This document shows positions 16,653 to 27,187 of a stretch of DNA of 64,000 nt, in pieces. The notes below the pieces were generated by a model. That model was not told the DNA's origin. It was given only the letters and a program-made list of their open reading frames with translations, and did no database searches. A program made the position numbers and the translations under genes. This stretch comes from Paenarthrobacter nitroguajacolicus (lineage in GTDB: Bacteria > Actinomycetota > Actinomycetes > Actinomycetales > Micrococcaceae): positions 62,001-126,000 of the forward strand of contig NZ_VNFK01000006.1 of assembly GCF_007786235.1 (NCBI RefSeq), read 5' to 3'. Each line of letters begins with the position of its first letter. Position 1 is the stretch's first letter.

Positions 16653-19459
16653 TTGACTACTTTCGTTGCAATCGGAATCCAGCAAATTACGGCCAGCAAA
16701 CCGGCCAGTCCGGCCCAGAGAGCCGCGTACGGAGCCAGGAGCAGTCCCAGCCCCAGGGCGCCCAGGACACCCAAGGGAAGTGCCACAGTGCCCACAAGAG
16801 CGTTTTCGAAGAAGCGAACCTGCCCCAACATGTCCGGGTTCCAGCCCATGGCCCGCAGGGTGCCGAGGTACTCCCGCTTGGCATGAAGCTCAAATCGGCC
16901 GGTGACCAGTGTCAGCAGCAGGCCAACCACGACGCCGAAGACCGCGAGGATCACGCTCGGGAGGGCAATGCTTGCCGCGGCCAGGCCACTCAAAGCACTG
17001 GCGCCGGCGGCACGCGGGATATCGATCAGCAGCGCGATCAACGCTCCCACTGCGGCACCGAACACACCTACGGCCACGGCCAGCGAGATCGAGTTGAAGC
17101 GGTTGGTGGTGAGCTGCCTGTTGGCGAACGTCAGTGGCGAATCCACTGTCACCAGGCGCTCATCATGCTGGGGTTCCTGGTCAACCACCACGCGGTGCCG
17201 CAACTGCTGGGCAGCCAGCAAGGCGGCGCCAACGTAGATCACCAGCATGGTGACCGAGACAATCACCGTAGCGACGTTCCAACTCAGCAGGCTCAGGATG
17301 ATTCCGGCCGCGGCCAAGGCCGCGGCCCCCACGGCGAATTCTTCCAGGACCCAGGACCGGATCCGTTTCTGGGTCCACCCCATCGCGCGGAGGATACCGG
17401 CCTCGCTCCGGCGCTGGCGGATGTAGCTCACCGTCGACGCCCCGGTCAGCAGGGTCGCCCCCAGAAGCGTCAGGAAGAGGAGGGTGATGTTGGTTCCGGT
17501 CAGCGAGCCGGACACGGCGTCCGCCGCATCCTGGCGGACCCACGACTGCTGGACGGTGCCCAGCGGTGATTCCTTGCCGGCGTCGTCTTTGCTGTAGCCG
17601 GGAACAAAGATGTTGGCGTCTTCGCGAGCCGAACCGGCGACGACAGTGGCCTCAAGGCCGAGTTCGCGGATCTGGGTTGCGAGCTTCTCCACCTCGGGCT
17701 GTGCCGTCTTCCAGTTACCGGTCGCGGACGCGCGAACACGGATGGCGTCGATGACGTTGGCGTTGGAATCGTAGCCACGGGCAGCCGCGAGTCCGTAGTA
17801 GTCGGTTATGGCACCGGCGGACTGGCTTACCAAGCCCGTGGCGCTCAGTGACGGCTTCAGCTCTGTACCCTCAACGTCTTTGCCTTCGGCGTCCTTGCTC
17901 AGCGTCATCGGCGCGGGATCGTAACCGCCCAAGGGAAGCTTGTTGACGTCTCCGGCTGCGGCCTGGACATCGGCGGGGTCAAACGTGCCGTACACCATGG
18001 GCAGAGGAGCCGCAGGCTTCTTGCCGGTTTCCAAGTCTTCCCGGTAGGAACGCTCGTCAACAGGCTTGCGCTGCGTCTGGTCCACGGCTGCACCGAAGGA
18101 CGACTTCTCGGGCAGGCGGTTGACCGTTACCCAGTCCCCCGGCGTCGCGCTCTTGTCCGTCGCGCCATTGGCGGCTTCATCGCCGTCTTTGTACTGCGGC
18201 GCAGCGGCAAATGCCGTGCTCCAGGCTGCGGGGTTGTACAGGCCCTGGCTGAAGGAAGCGGTGCTGCCAAGCAACTTGCTGTGGTCGGTGGACCCCGGCC
18301 ATTCAAGCGAGAACGGCGACTTGGAGACGAAGGGGAGGTAATCCTTGTCCAGGGACCGCGTGACGGTGCCAACCTCCTTGGCGACCTTGCCGCTCGAGTC
18401 CAGTTCCTCGATCTTCACCGAGTACTGGAGGTCCAAAGAGGTTCCCGTGCGGACGATCAGCGGAATCGCCTGCGAGTCATCGGTCAGCAAGCCATCGCGC
18501 TTGGCCTGCTGGTACTGCGTCATCAGCGGAGCCCAGTACTTGAGCTTGACGCCGAGGAAATCCGGTCCTTCTTCCAGCTGGTCCATACTCAGGCCGGTGG
18601 TGAAGAGGCTCTCGAAGTGGCGTCCGATGGCGCCAGCGTCGCGGGCATCGGCCGGCGGAGCCTTCTCCAGCGGTGCCAGGAAGTCGCCGGCGGAACCCAG
18701 CAGCGCCCTTTCGGCGGCAGGGTCGACTGCGACGACGGATTCCGTCACCTCAGGGGCCAAGGGAAGTGCCACGGAGAGATTGAAGAGGTTGTGCTCCGAA
18801 CCCAGCGCAGGGGCCGGGAACTTGATGCCGGTCTCGCCGTCCGGCCCGGCGATCCGGACGTTGCTGCCGCCGGCGGCCTGTTCCTGGATCAGGCGACCCT
18901 TGCCCAGGGTGCCTTCAGCACTGGTCTTGAAAAGGGTTTGCTGGTTGACGCCGTCAGAACTCGTGGCGGAGGCCGTCAGGCGGTACTTCTTGGGGGAATC
19001 CGGCAACACGGATTCCGCGGCAGGCCACTTGCTGGAATCCATTGCGGAAGGATCCCCCGCGGTCACCGCCCCGGCAAGCCCGGCGTTGTAGCCCAAGTAG
19101 TCCATGGCGTTGAGGCGGGGCGCTTCGAGGTTTTGAGAGACACGCGAGACCAGGCTGATCGGGGCTGCCACGGCCGTCTGGCCCATGGTCCTGATCTTTT
19201 CCAGCTGCTCAAAGCTGATGCCACCTTGGCCGTTGGCGATTTCCGGCTGGATCAAGGCACCGCCGTCGCCATCTTGTGACTGGTCCGGCTTGGCCTGGAC
19301 CAGGATGTCGTAGAGTCCCCGCGAGTTCTCGTCCACAGTCCGGTTCAGAGCAGCCTGCGACTGGCTCTGGACGAGGACGGACAAGCACATCGCGACGATC
19401 AAAATGGCCGCGGTCAGCAGCAGCACACGGCTTCTGATGAACCTTTGGACGGCGTTCAT
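16649..19459 (-). CDS. Very large FtsX-like ABC permease with extracytoplasmic domain
   Basis: A 936-residue permease. One N-terminal membrane helix (about residues 10-32) is followed by an unusually long extracytoplasmic region of roughly 600 residues. A three-helix FtsX bundle lies near residues 650-750 (with SEAGILRAMGWTQKRIR), and a second bundle reaches the C-terminus (with KREYLGTLRAMGWNPDML). The paired RAMGW motifs show the duplicated FtsX architecture. ATG 19459 was chosen for its AGGGAG ribosome site. The large external domain suggests binding of an extracellular protein or cell-wall partner rather than classical small-molecule transport; this is inference. It overlaps its ATPase gene by 4 bases. 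Confidence 0.88.
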   Translation of the reverse strand: MNAVQRFIRSRVLLLTAAILIVAMCLSVLVQSQSQAALNRTVDENSRGLYDILVQAKPDQSQDGDGGALIQPEIANGQGGISFEQLEKIRTMGQTAVAAPISLVSRVSQNLEAPRLNAMDYLGYNAGLAGAVTAGDPSAMDSSKWPAAESVLPDSPKKYRLTASATSSDGVNQQTLFKTSAEGTLGKGRLIQEQAAGGSNVRIAGPDGETGIKFPAPALGSEHNLFNLSVALPLAPEVTESVVAVDPAAERALLGSAGDFLAPLEKAPPADARDAGAIGRHFESLFTTGLSMDQLEEGPDFLGVKLKYWAPLMTQYQQAKRDGLLTDDSQAIPLIVRTGTSLDLQYSVKIEELDSSGKVAKEVGTVTRSLDKDYLPFVSKSPFSLEWPGSTDHSKLLGSTASFSQGLYNPAAWSTAFAAAPQYKDGDEAANGATDKSATPGDWVTVNRLPEKSSFGAAVDQTQRKPVDERSYREDLETGKKPAAPLPMVYGTFDPADVQAAAGDVNKLPLGGYDPAPMTLSKDAEGKDVEGTELKPSLSATGLVSQSAGAITDYYGLAAARGYDSNANVIDAIRVRASATGNWKTAQPEVEKLATQIRELGLEATVVAGSAREDANIFVPGYSKDDAGKESPLGTVQQSWVRQDAADAVSGSLTGTNITLLFLTLLGATLLTGASTVSYIRQRRSEAGILRAMGWTQKRIRSWVLEEFAVGAAALAAAGIILSLLSWNVATVIVSVTMLVIYVGAALLAAQQLRHRVVVDQEPQHDERLVTVDSPLTFANRQLTTNRFNSISLAVAVGVFGAAVGALIALLIDIPRAAGASALSGLAAASIALPSVILAVFGVVVGLLLTLVTGRFELHAKREYLGTLRAMGWNPDMLGQVRFFENALVGTVALPLGVLGALGLGLLLAPYAALWAGLAGLLAVICWIPIATKVVK

Positions 19460-19544
19460 TGGGCTCCCTGAGACCTTGATTGCGGGCGCGCACACGTAGT
19501 CCGTAATTCCCCAAAAGACACAGAGGAATACCGGGCTGTATGTG

Positions 19545-19613
19545 CAAAAAGTTGTGGCCGGCCTGCTGCCGGGTCCGAATCCCGGACCCAGCCATTGTAA
19601 GCAGACCGGCCAC
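19545..19613 (-). terminator. Large intrinsic terminator after serA
   Basis: On the minus strand an outer 13-bp stem (arms at 19601-19613 and 19554-19566, one wobble) encloses a nested 7-bp hairpin GGGTCCG/CGGACCC and is followed by AACTTTTT. It lies 56 bases past the serA stop and upstream of the ABC permease. Confidence 0.8.
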
Positions 19614-19669
19614 TCCTGCGTGCCAAAGGTGTGTCGCCGGCACGCGAACTCAGCTGATGGGGATCAGTG

Positions 19670-21265
19670 CTAGTCCTCCAGGTCCACTTCGCGGACCATG
19701 TCTGCGCCGATACCGGCCTTGATGGCCTCGAGCACCTGCTGTGGAACGGAACTGTCGATGGTCAGGAGCGCAAGAACCTGGCCGCCTTCAGTCTGGCGCG
19801 CCACCTGCATTCCGCCGATGTTGATGTTGTTCATGCCCAGGATGTGCCCGATGGTGCCAATCACACCGGGACGGTCGGCGTAGGCCACCACCACCAGGTG
19901 CTCGCTGATGGGGATTTCGACGTCGTACCCATTGACGCCAACAAGCTTCTCCACCTGCTTGGGACCCGTCAGGGTGCCGGCTACGGAGATCTGCGAACCG
20001 TCGCTGAGCGCACCACGGATGGTCAGGACGTTGCGGTAGTCCTCAGCCTCCGCCGTCGTGATGAGGCGGGTATTGATGCCACGCTGCTCTGCGATGACTG
20101 GAGCGTTGACGTAGGAGACCTGCTCCGTCACCACGTCCGCGAACACGCCCTTCAAGGCAGCCAATTCAAGCACCTTGACGTCCAGTGCCGCTATTTCACC
20201 CGCAACTTCGACGTCGATCTGGGTGAGGGATGCGTGGGTCAGCGCCGTGAAGATACGGCCCAACTTTTCGATGAGCGGAATGCCCGGACGAACGTCGGGA
20301 GCGATAACGCCTCCGGCCACGTTCACGGCATCCGGAACAAGCTCGCCGGCAAGGGCCAGGCGAACAGACTTCGCGACGGAAACGCCGGCCTTCTCCTGGG
20401 CCTCATCGGTGGATGCACCGAGGTGCGGGGTGACTACGACGTTGTCGAACTCGAAGAACGGCAGATCGGTGCTGGGCTCCTTGACGAAGACGTCCACGCC
20501 TGCGCCGGCAATCTGGCCTTCCTTCAAGGCAATGTGGAGTGCTTCTTCGTCCACCAGTCCACCACGGGCGACGTTGATGACGTACGCCGTTTCCTTCATC
20601 TTCCGGAAGGCGTCAGCGCCCAGCATGCCCACAGTCTCCGGCGTCTTGGGCATATGGATGGTGATGAAGTCGGAATTCTCCAGGAGTTCATCCAAGGTGA
20701 CCAGTTTGACGCCCAGCTGCGCGGCGCGGGCGGCTGTGATGTAGGGGTCGTAGGCGAGGATTTCAGTTTCGAATCCCTGCAGGCGGGCTGCCACCAAGGC
20801 ACCGATGCGGCCCAGGCCGATAATGCCGATCTTCTTCTCGAAAAGCTCGATTCCGGTGTACTTGGAACGCTTCCACTCGCCGTTCTTCAGCGCGGAGCTG
20901 GCCTGCGGAATGTGGCGGGCAAGGCTCAGGATGTGGCCTACCGTGAGTTCCGCGGCCGAGACAATGTTGGACGTCGGGGCGTTGACCACCATGACGCCGG
21001 CCTGGGTGGCGGACTTGATATCCACGTTGTCCAAGCCCACGCCTGCGCGGGCAATGACCTTGAGGTTCTTGGCTGCGGCGATTGCCTCGGCGTCTACTTG
21101 GGTGGCAGAGCGAACCAGGATGGCGTCGACGTCGGCGATGGCGGACAGCAGCTGGGAACGGTCGGCACCGTCGGTCTGGCGGATTTCAAAGTCCGGGCCC
21201 AATGCCTCGACTGTGGCGGGCGAGAGTTCCTCGGCGAGGAGGACGACGGGTTTGCTGGCTGACAC
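19670..21265 (-). CDS. serA: D-3-phosphoglycerate dehydrogenase SerA
   Basis: A 531-residue enzyme that catalyses the first committed step of serine synthesis (3-phosphoglycerate to 3-phosphohydroxypyruvate, NAD-dependent). The NAD motif is GLGRIGALVAARL. Catalytic residues fall in NVARGGLVDEEAL (Arg), a downstream Glu, and VVTPHLGAST (His). A long-type C-terminus carries the intervening domain and an ACT domain (from about residue 455, HLVVVAYADRPGVIGTIGHIL), which usually binds serine for feedback control. The frame extends to 21334, but GTG 21265 gives the standard MSASKPVVLLAEE start. It lies downstream of ilvC on the same strand, and three GGACA repeats lie just upstream. Confidence 0.96.
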   Translation of the reverse strand: MSASKPVVLLAEELSPATVEALGPDFEIRQTDGADRSQLLSAIADVDAILVRSATQVDAEAIAAAKNLKVIARAGVGLDNVDIKSATQAGVMVVNAPTSNIVSAAELTVGHILSLARHIPQASSALKNGEWKRSKYTGIELFEKKIGIIGLGRIGALVAARLQGFETEILAYDPYITAARAAQLGVKLVTLDELLENSDFITIHMPKTPETVGMLGADAFRKMKETAYVINVARGGLVDEEALHIALKEGQIAGAGVDVFVKEPSTDLPFFEFDNVVVTPHLGASTDEAQEKAGVSVAKSVRLALAGELVPDAVNVAGGVIAPDVRPGIPLIEKLGRIFTALTHASLTQIDVEVAGEIAALDVKVLELAALKGVFADVVTEQVSYVNAPVIAEQRGINTRLITTAEAEDYRNVLTIRGALSDGSQISVAGTLTGPKQVEKLVGVNGYDVEIPISEHLVVVAYADRPGVIGTIGHILGMNNINIGGMQVARQTEGGQVLALLTIDSSVPQQVLEAIKAGIGADMVREVDLED

Positions 21266-21283
21266 GGGGTGGCACCTTACTTT

Positions 21284-21308
21284 GGACAACTTGGGACAGA
21301 ACTGGACA
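21284..21308. repeat. Three GGACA direct repeats at 10-bp spacing before serA
   Basis: GGACA starts at 21284, 21294 and 21304, exactly one helical turn apart, 19-43 bases upstream of the serA start. The ten bases TTTGGACAAC here also occur at 25333-25342 upstream of ilvB. This may be a set of half-sites for a regulator. Confidence 0.4.
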
Positions 21309-21477
21309 AGGAGCGGATGCGTGGCCCGGGGCACGGCGCCGGGACCAGCCCAGAATATCGAATCCGGGCCGCGTTTCCGGTGCCGGCGAGGGATGTTACG
21401 GCCGGACCGGAAGCGATGTGAAGAAGTTCACAGCACCACCGGGAGTGCAATTCGGTGGAGAAACGGTGCTGGAAACG

Positions 21478-21517
21478 GCGACGCCCGCCCGGCTGAAACT
21501 CGCCGGACGGGCGTCGC
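21478..21517 (-). terminator. Terminator-like hairpin after ilvC
   Basis: A 15-16 bp imperfect stem (GCGACGCCCG..CCGGC with its complement) lies 40 bases past the ilvC stop. The T-tract on the minus strand is weak (CGTTTCC), so some transcription may continue into serA. Confidence 0.65.
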
Positions 21518-21556
21518 TGCTTAGTGCTGGTGCAGTGCTGCTGCCACGCGGAACAA

Positions 21557-22609
<1,053 letters not shown>

Positions 22610-22694
22610 TTAGATATTGATTATGGTGCTGCGGTACTGGACGCAACGCTCGGCATAGCGGGTCAACGAAACCGCTGACTGCGCCTGCCTGGTT

Positions 22695-23207
22695 TCACGC
22701 GGAGCGGAGCGCCCTGTCACTCATGGAGCGGGATCCCCGTCCAACGGCCAAGGTGCCGGACTGCACGATTTCACGGATGCCGAACGGCTCGAGCACTGAA
22801 AGCAGTGCAGCGAGCTTCTCGGGGGTACCGGTTGCCTCAATCACCAACGAGTCTGTGGACACGTCGACGACGGCGGCACGGAACAGGTCTGCAGCCTGGG
22901 TAACCTGCAGACGTGTCGCGGCATCCGCACGTACCTTGACCAGGATGTGGTCTCGTTGTACGGAAGATTCTGAAGTCAGCTCCACAATCTTGATCACGTT
23001 GACCAACTTGTTGAGCTGCTTGGTGACTTGCTCGATGAGGTCGCCGTCGGCGTCGACGACAACCGTCATGCGGGACATGCCTGGAACCTCGGTGGGTCCC
23101 ACAGCGAGGGAGTTGATGTTGAAGGCGCGCCGGGCGAAGAGGCTGGCCACGCGGGTCAGCACGCCGGGCTTGTCTTCGACCAGAACGGACAGTGTGTGGC
23201 GGCTCAT
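22695..23207 (-). CDS. ilvN: Acetolactate synthase small (regulatory) subunit IlvN
   Basis: A 170-residue regulatory subunit with an N-terminal ACT domain (HTLSVLVEDKPGVLTRVASLFARRAFNI, residues 4-31) that binds valine for feedback inhibition, and a C-terminal domain that contacts the catalytic subunit. It starts 2 bases after the ilvB stop, and its ribosome site GGAGGAC is formed by the last codons of ilvB, so translation is probably coupled. A longer frame from 23228 is rejected because it lies inside ilvB. Confidence 0.95.
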   Translation of the reverse strand: MSRHTLSVLVEDKPGVLTRVASLFARRAFNINSLAVGPTEVPGMSRMTVVVDADGDLIEQVTKQLNKLVNVIKIVELTSESSVQRDHILVKVRADAATRLQVTQAADLFRAAVVDVSTDSLVIEATGTPEKLAALLSVLEPFGIREIVQSGTLAVGRGSRSMSDRALRSA

Positions 23208-23209
23208 GC

Positions 23210-25111
23210 CTAGTCCTCCTCTTCCCATTCCGGGGTCATGTTTCGGGCAACTTGGATCTGGTCATTGCTGACGCCCGAGGGCACCATGGGCCACACCATC
23301 GAGTTGGGGCTCACGACGAAGTCAATGACCACCGGACGGTCGTTGATCTCGAGTGCCTTCTGGATGGTGGCGTCGATGTCTTCGTCACGCTCACAGCGCA
23401 GTGCCGCACAGCCGTAGGCATCGGCCAGCTTGACGAAGTCCGGAATCCGGATGGTGTCGTGGCCTGTGTTCAGATCCGTGTTCGAGTAGCGGCCCTCGTA
23501 GAACAGGGTTTGCCATTGGCGGACCATGCCCAGCGAGGAGTTGTTGATGATGGCCACCTTGATCGGGATGTTGTTGATGGCGCAGGTGGCCAACTCCTGA
23601 TTGGTCATCTGGAAGCAGCCGTCGCCGTCGATGGCCCAGACAACACGGTCCGGTTCACCGACTTTGGCACCCATCGCTGCCGGAACCGAGTATCCCATGG
23701 TTCCTGCACCGCCGGAGTTCAGCCAGGCGTGGGGGCGTTCGTAGTTGATGAACTGCGCGGCCCACATCTGATGCTGGCCAACGCCTGCGACGTAGATGCC
23801 TTCGGGACCCGTGAGTTCACCAATGCGCTTGATTACGCGCTGCGGCGCAGTGAGGCCGTCTTCCGGCTCGGTCCAACCCAGAGGGTAGGTGTCCCGCAGG
23901 TTGCCCAGGAAAGCCCACCAGGCATCCAGGTCCGGGGTACCGCTCAGTTCGAACTGCGTCTTTACGGCCTCGGTGAGCTCCGGGATGATTTCCTTGACCG
24001 AGCCAACGATGGGGACATCGGCAGTCCGGTTCTTGGAGATTTCGGCGGGGTCGATATCGGCGTGGATGACCTTTGCAAAGGGAGCGAAGGTTTTCAGCAC
24101 ACCGGTGACGCGGTCATCGAACCTGGCGCCCAACGTGATCAGCAGGTCGGCCTGCTGAAGCGCAGTCACAGCGGAAACGGAACCGTGCATGCCGGGCATG
24201 CCCACGTGCTGCGGGTGCGAATCAGGGAAGGCGCCGCGCGCCATCAGAGTGGTGACCACTGGGGCGCCTGTGGCCAGGGCCAGCTCCATGAGTTCCGCCG
24301 AAGCGTGGCCCTTGACCACACCACCGCCCACGTACAGGACCGGCTTGCTGGCTGCCGCGATCAGCTTGGCAGCTTCGCGGACCTGCTTGTTATGGCCCCG
24401 GACAACGGGGCGGTAGCCCGGCAGGTCCACCTTGGGTGGCCAGGAGAACGTCATTTGGCCCACCTGGGCGTCCTTGGCAATGTCCACCAGCACCGGACCG
24501 GGACGGCCCGTGGAAGCGAGGTGGAAGGCCTCCGCCATGACATGCGGGATGTCGTTGGGGTCGGTCACCAGGAACGAGTGCTTGGTGATGGGCATCGTGA
24601 TTCCCACGATGTCCGCTTCCTGGAAGGCATCGGTGCCAATGACACCACTGGCTACCTGCCCGGTGATGGCTACCATCGGCACGGAGTCCATGTGGGCGTC
24701 CATGATGGCGGTAACGAGGTTGGTGGCACCGGGGCCCGAGGTGGCGATGCAAACGCCAACCCGTCCGGTAACCATGGCGTAGCCTTGCGCGGCGTGGCCG
24801 GCTCCCTGTTCGTGACGGACCAGGATGTGATTCATGCTGGAGGCCATCAAGGGGTCATAGGTGGGCAGGATCGCGCCACCGGGCAAACCGAAAATATCGT
24901 CCACGCCGAGTTCTTCGAGCGAACGGACAATTGCTTGCGAGCCGGTCATCACCGTCGGGGGTACGACGTTGTTCGGCCCAAGTACAGGAGAGAGAGGTGC
25001 AGCAGCGTCGACGACGGCCTCGGCCGTTCGGTCGATCTTTTCCGGAGCCTTGTGGGCTCCAGTGGACTTTGAAGCCATCAGCGAGGGGCTGATCGGCGAT
25101 CCTTTGCTCAT
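23210..25111 (-). CDS. ilvB: Acetolactate synthase large (catalytic) subunit IlvB
   Basis: A 633-residue thiamine-diphosphate enzyme that condenses two pyruvates, or pyruvate with 2-oxobutyrate. The catalytic glutamate lies in [19 protein letters not shown]-site segments include [10 protein letters not shown], and the ThDP/Mg motif is [16 protein letters not shown] through [13 protein letters not shown] 50-residue N-terminal extension precedes the core. Its ribosome site is AAGGAAGAG before ATG 25111. It is the first structural gene of ilvB-ilvN-ilvC and is preceded by an attenuator-type leader. Confidence 0.96.
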   Translation of the reverse strand: MSKGSPISPSLMASKSTGAHKAPEKIDRTAEAVVDAAAPLSPVLGPNNVVPPTVMTGSQAIVRSLEELGVDDIFGLPGGAILPTYDPLMASSMNHILVRHEQGAGHAAQGYAMVTGRVGVCIATSGPGATNLVTAIMDAHMDSVPMVAITGQVASGVIGTDAFQEADIVGITMPITKHSFLVTDPNDIPHVMAEAFHLASTGRPGPVLVDIAKDAQVGQMTFSWPPKVDLPGYRPVVRGHNKQVREAAKLIAAASKPVLYVGGGVVKGHASAELMELALATGAPVVTTLMARGAFPDSHPQHVGMPGMHGSVSAVTALQQADLLITLGARFDDRVTGVLKTFAPFAKVIHADIDPAEISKNRTADVPIVGSVKEIIPELTEAVKTQFELSGTPDLDAWWAFLGNLRDTYPLGWTEPEDGLTAPQRVIKRIGELTGPEGIYVAGVGQHQMWAAQFINYERPHAWLNSGGAGTMGYSVPAAMGAKVGEPDRVVWAIDGDGCFQMTNQELATCAINNIPIKVAIINNSSLGMVRQWQTLFYEGRYSNTDLNTGHDTIRIPDFVKLADAYGCAALRCERDEDIDATIQKALEINDRPVVIDFVVSPNSMVWPMVPSGVSNDQIQVARNMTPEWEEED

Positions 25112-25154
25112 CGGACTCTTCCTTTGTGGATCTTCATTAGTGGGTCTTGGGAAT

Positions 25155-25192
25155 AAAAAAACCCCTCAGCCTTCCGGCTCTTCGAGGGGTTT
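25155..25192 (-). terminator. ilvB attenuator terminator
   Basis: The minus strand reads AAACCCCTC, then a loop region with its own AGCC-GGAA-GGCT stem, then GAGGGG and seven T residues. It lies between the leader peptide stop and ilvB, 43 bases before the ilvB start, so it is placed to cut transcription before the structural genes. Confidence 0.9.
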
Positions 25193-25219
25193 GCGCGTGA
25201 CGGTTCGTTACCAGTCGGA

Positions 25220-25273
25220 CTAAGCCACGCGCTTGGTAAGGACGACGATGCCGACGGTAACGAATGTGATCAT
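25220..25273 (-). CDS. ilvBNC leader peptide (17 residues)
   Basis: The short frame encodes MITFVTVGIVVLTKRVA. Seven of 17 residues are branched-chain (four or five Val, two Ile, one Leu), with the run VGIVVL in the middle. Its position directly before a terminator hairpin and ilvB matches leader peptides of ilv attenuators such as that of Corynebacterium glutamicum. RNA of the peptide region (TTCGTTACC-GTCGG) can pair with the bases just after its stop (CCGAC-T-GGTAACGAA) over 14 bp with one bulge, a pause-type hairpin. Ribosome stalling at the Val/Ile codons would open that stem. AGAGGGA lies 13 bases upstream, but the mRNA may also be leaderless. Confidence 0.85.
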   Translation of the reverse strand: MITFVTVGIVVLTKRVA

Positions 25274-25279
25274 GCGTTC

Positions 25280-25309
25280 AGTGTTCCCTCTAAGGGAGAT
25301 ACGTGTCAA
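25280..25309 (-). promoter_or_regulatory. Promoter for the ilvB leader
   Basis: A consensus -35 TTGACA (25304-25309 on the minus strand), an 18-base spacer and AACACT (25280-25285) precede the leader-peptide ATG by six bases. The -10 is imperfect, but the spacing equals that of other leaderless starts here. Confidence 0.55.
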
Positions 25310-25335
25310 TTGAGCACCATCGTATCTCACTATTT

Positions 25336-25349
25336 GGACAACGGTGTCC
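25336..25349. promoter_or_regulatory. GGACA-N4-TGTCC dyad upstream of the ilvB promoter
   Basis: A perfect 5-4-5 dyad lies 27 bases upstream of the TTGACA element. Its left half and flank (TTTGGACAAC) recur before serA. It could be an operator for a shared amino-acid regulator; none is identified. Confidence 0.45.
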
Positions 25350-25397
25350 GCCTACCGGACTCCACCCATCGAAGACGAGCGGAGTCCGCAGCAGGAA

Positions 25398-27119
25398 TCA
25401 ACCGCAGTAGGCGCCGGTGGACGCGCTGTGCACCAGCTTGGCGTACTTAGCCAGGACACCCTTGGTGAACTTTGCCGGGAGCGGCTCCCAGCCCTCCTTG
25501 CGGGCCTCGAGCTCAGCCTCGTCTACCAACAGATCGAAGGAACGCGCAGCGATGTCCACTCGAATGCGGTCGCCATCCCTGACAAAGGCGATGGGTCCGC
25601 CGTCGACGGCCTCGGGCGCAACGTGCCCGATGCACAGGCCGGTGGTACCGCCCGAGAAGCGGCCATCGGTGAGCAGCAGCACGTCCTTGCCCAACCCCGC
25701 GCCCTTGATGGCGCCGGTAATGGCAAGCATTTCGCGCATGCCCGGGCCACCCTTGGGGCCCTCGTAGCGAATGACCACAACGTCACCCTTGTGGATCTCG
25801 CCATTGTCCAGGGCCGTCAGGGCGCCCTGCTCGCGCTCGAACACACGGGCGGTTCCTTCGAAGACGTCGGCATCAAAGCCTGCACTCTTCACCACAGCGC
25901 CCTCAGGTGCCATGGAACCGTGGAGGATGGTGATGCCACCCGTCTTGTGGATGGGGTTGTCCAAGGCACGGAGGATCTTGCCGTCGAGGTCCGGCGGGTT
26001 GATCGAGGCGAGGTTTTCGGCAAGGGTCTTGCCTGTCACGGTGAGGCAATCGCCGTGGAGCAGACCGGCGTCGAGCAGTGCCTTCATAATCACCGGCACG
26101 CCGCCGATCTTATCTACGTCGGTCATGACGTAGCGGCCAAAGGGCTTCAGGTCCCCGAGGTGCGGGATTTTGTCGCCGATGCGGTTGAAGTCGTCCAGCG
26201 TGAGCTCAACTTCGGCCTCGCGTGCGATCGCGAGCAGGTGCAGCACGGCGTTGGTGGAACCGCCGAACGCCATGGTCACGGCAATGGCATTCTCAAAGGC
26301 CTTCTTGGTCATGATGTCGCGGGCAGTGATGCCCAGGCGCAGCAGGTTGACTACCGCCTCGCCCGACTTGCGGGCGAAGTCATCACGACGACGGTCTGCC
26401 GACGGCGGGGCGGCCGACCCCGGGAGGGACATGCCCAGGGCCTCGCCAATGCAGGCCATGGTGTTGGCCGTGTACATGCCGCCACAGGCGCCTTCGCCGG
26501 GACAAATGGCCTTTTCAATACGAGTCAGGTCTTCCATGCTCATCTTGCCGGCGGCGCAGGCTCCCACCGCTTCGAAAGCGTCAATGAGGGTGACTTCCTT
26601 CTCCGAGCCATCCTCAAGTTTGACCCAGCCGGGCATGATCGAGCCGGCGTAGAGGAACACGGACGCGAGATCCAGGCGGGCAGCAGCCATGAGCATGCCC
26701 GGAAGGGATTTGTCGCACCCGGCCAGCAAAACCGAGCCGTCGATACGCTCGGCCTGCATCACGGTCTCCACGGAGTCGGCGATGACTTCGCGGGAAACCA
26801 AGGAGAAGTGCATGCCCTCATGACCCATGGAGATTCCATCCGAAACGGAGATGGTGCCGAACTGCATAGGGAATCCACCCCCGGCATGGACGCCCTCCTT
26901 GGCGCCCTGCGCCAGGCGGTTCAGGGAGAGGTTGCAGGGGGTAATTTCATTCCAGGAACTCGCGACACCAATCTGGGGCTTGGCAAAGTCGTCGTCGCCC
27001 ATGCCGACCGCCCGGAACATGCCGCGTGCGGGCGCCGCGTGGATGCCGTCGGTGACGACCCGGCTGCGGGGTTTGATATCCGGCTTATTGTCTGTGGCGA
27101 TGTGGGTGGTGTCACTCAT
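25398..27119 (-). CDS. ilvD: Dihydroxy-acid dehydratase IlvD
   Basis: A 573-residue iron-sulfur dehydratase that forms 2-oxoisovalerate or 2-oxo-3-methylvalerate. Cluster ligands lie in [14 protein letters not shown] and [14 protein letters not shown], with a further Cys expected near [10 protein letters not shown]. The C-terminal [21 protein letters not shown] is a family signature. It is upstream of ilvB on the same strand but separated by a promoter and attenuator, so it is probably its own transcription unit. A promoter with a dyad in its spacer lies at 27188-27216. Confidence 0.96.
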   Translation of the reverse strand: MSDTTHIATDNKPDIKPRSRVVTDGIHAAPARGMFRAVGMGDDDFAKPQIGVASSWNEITPCNLSLNRLAQGAKEGVHAGGGFPMQFGTISVSDGISMGHEGMHFSLVSREVIADSVETVMQAERIDGSVLLAGCDKSLPGMLMAAARLDLASVFLYAGSIMPGWVKLEDGSEKEVTLIDAFEAVGACAAGKMSMEDLTRIEKAICPGEGACGGMYTANTMACIGEALGMSLPGSAAPPSADRRRDDFARKSGEAVVNLLRLGITARDIMTKKAFENAIAVTMAFGGSTNAVLHLLAIAREAEVELTLDDFNRIGDKIPHLGDLKPFGRYVMTDVDKIGGVPVIMKALLDAGLLHGDCLTVTGKTLAENLASINPPDLDGKILRALDNPIHKTGGITILHGSMAPEGAVVKSAGFDADVFEGTARVFEREQGALTALDNGEIHKGDVVVIRYEGPKGGPGMREMLAITGAIKGAGLGKDVLLLTDGRFSGGTTGLCIGHVAPEAVDGGPIAFVRDGDRIRVDIAARSFDLLVDEAELEARKEGWEPLPAKFTKGVLAKYAKLVHSASTGAYCG

Positions 27120-27187
27120 GGTCCAAAGTCTATGTGTACCTGGTGCCGGCGAACGCTGTTCCCAGCCGGGTTAAGCACGAACAGTCG

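Noticed and set aside
19574..19596. T-arm-like sequence GGGTCCGAATCCCGG suggesting a tRNA remnant
   Set aside because: No acceptor, D-arm or anticodon arm can be formed around it; it is better explained as part of the serA terminator.
19667..21262. Long open frame on the plus strand opposite serA
   Set aside because: Antisense shadow of a confirmed gene in high-GC DNA. The same applies to the frames opposite ilvB (23192-25072), ilvD (25344-27239), nadB (48105-49967) and the permease (53235-54602).
25112..25280. T-box or riboswitch before ilvB
   Set aside because: No T-box sequence or specifier loop is visible. The leader peptide with branched-chain codons explains the region better.
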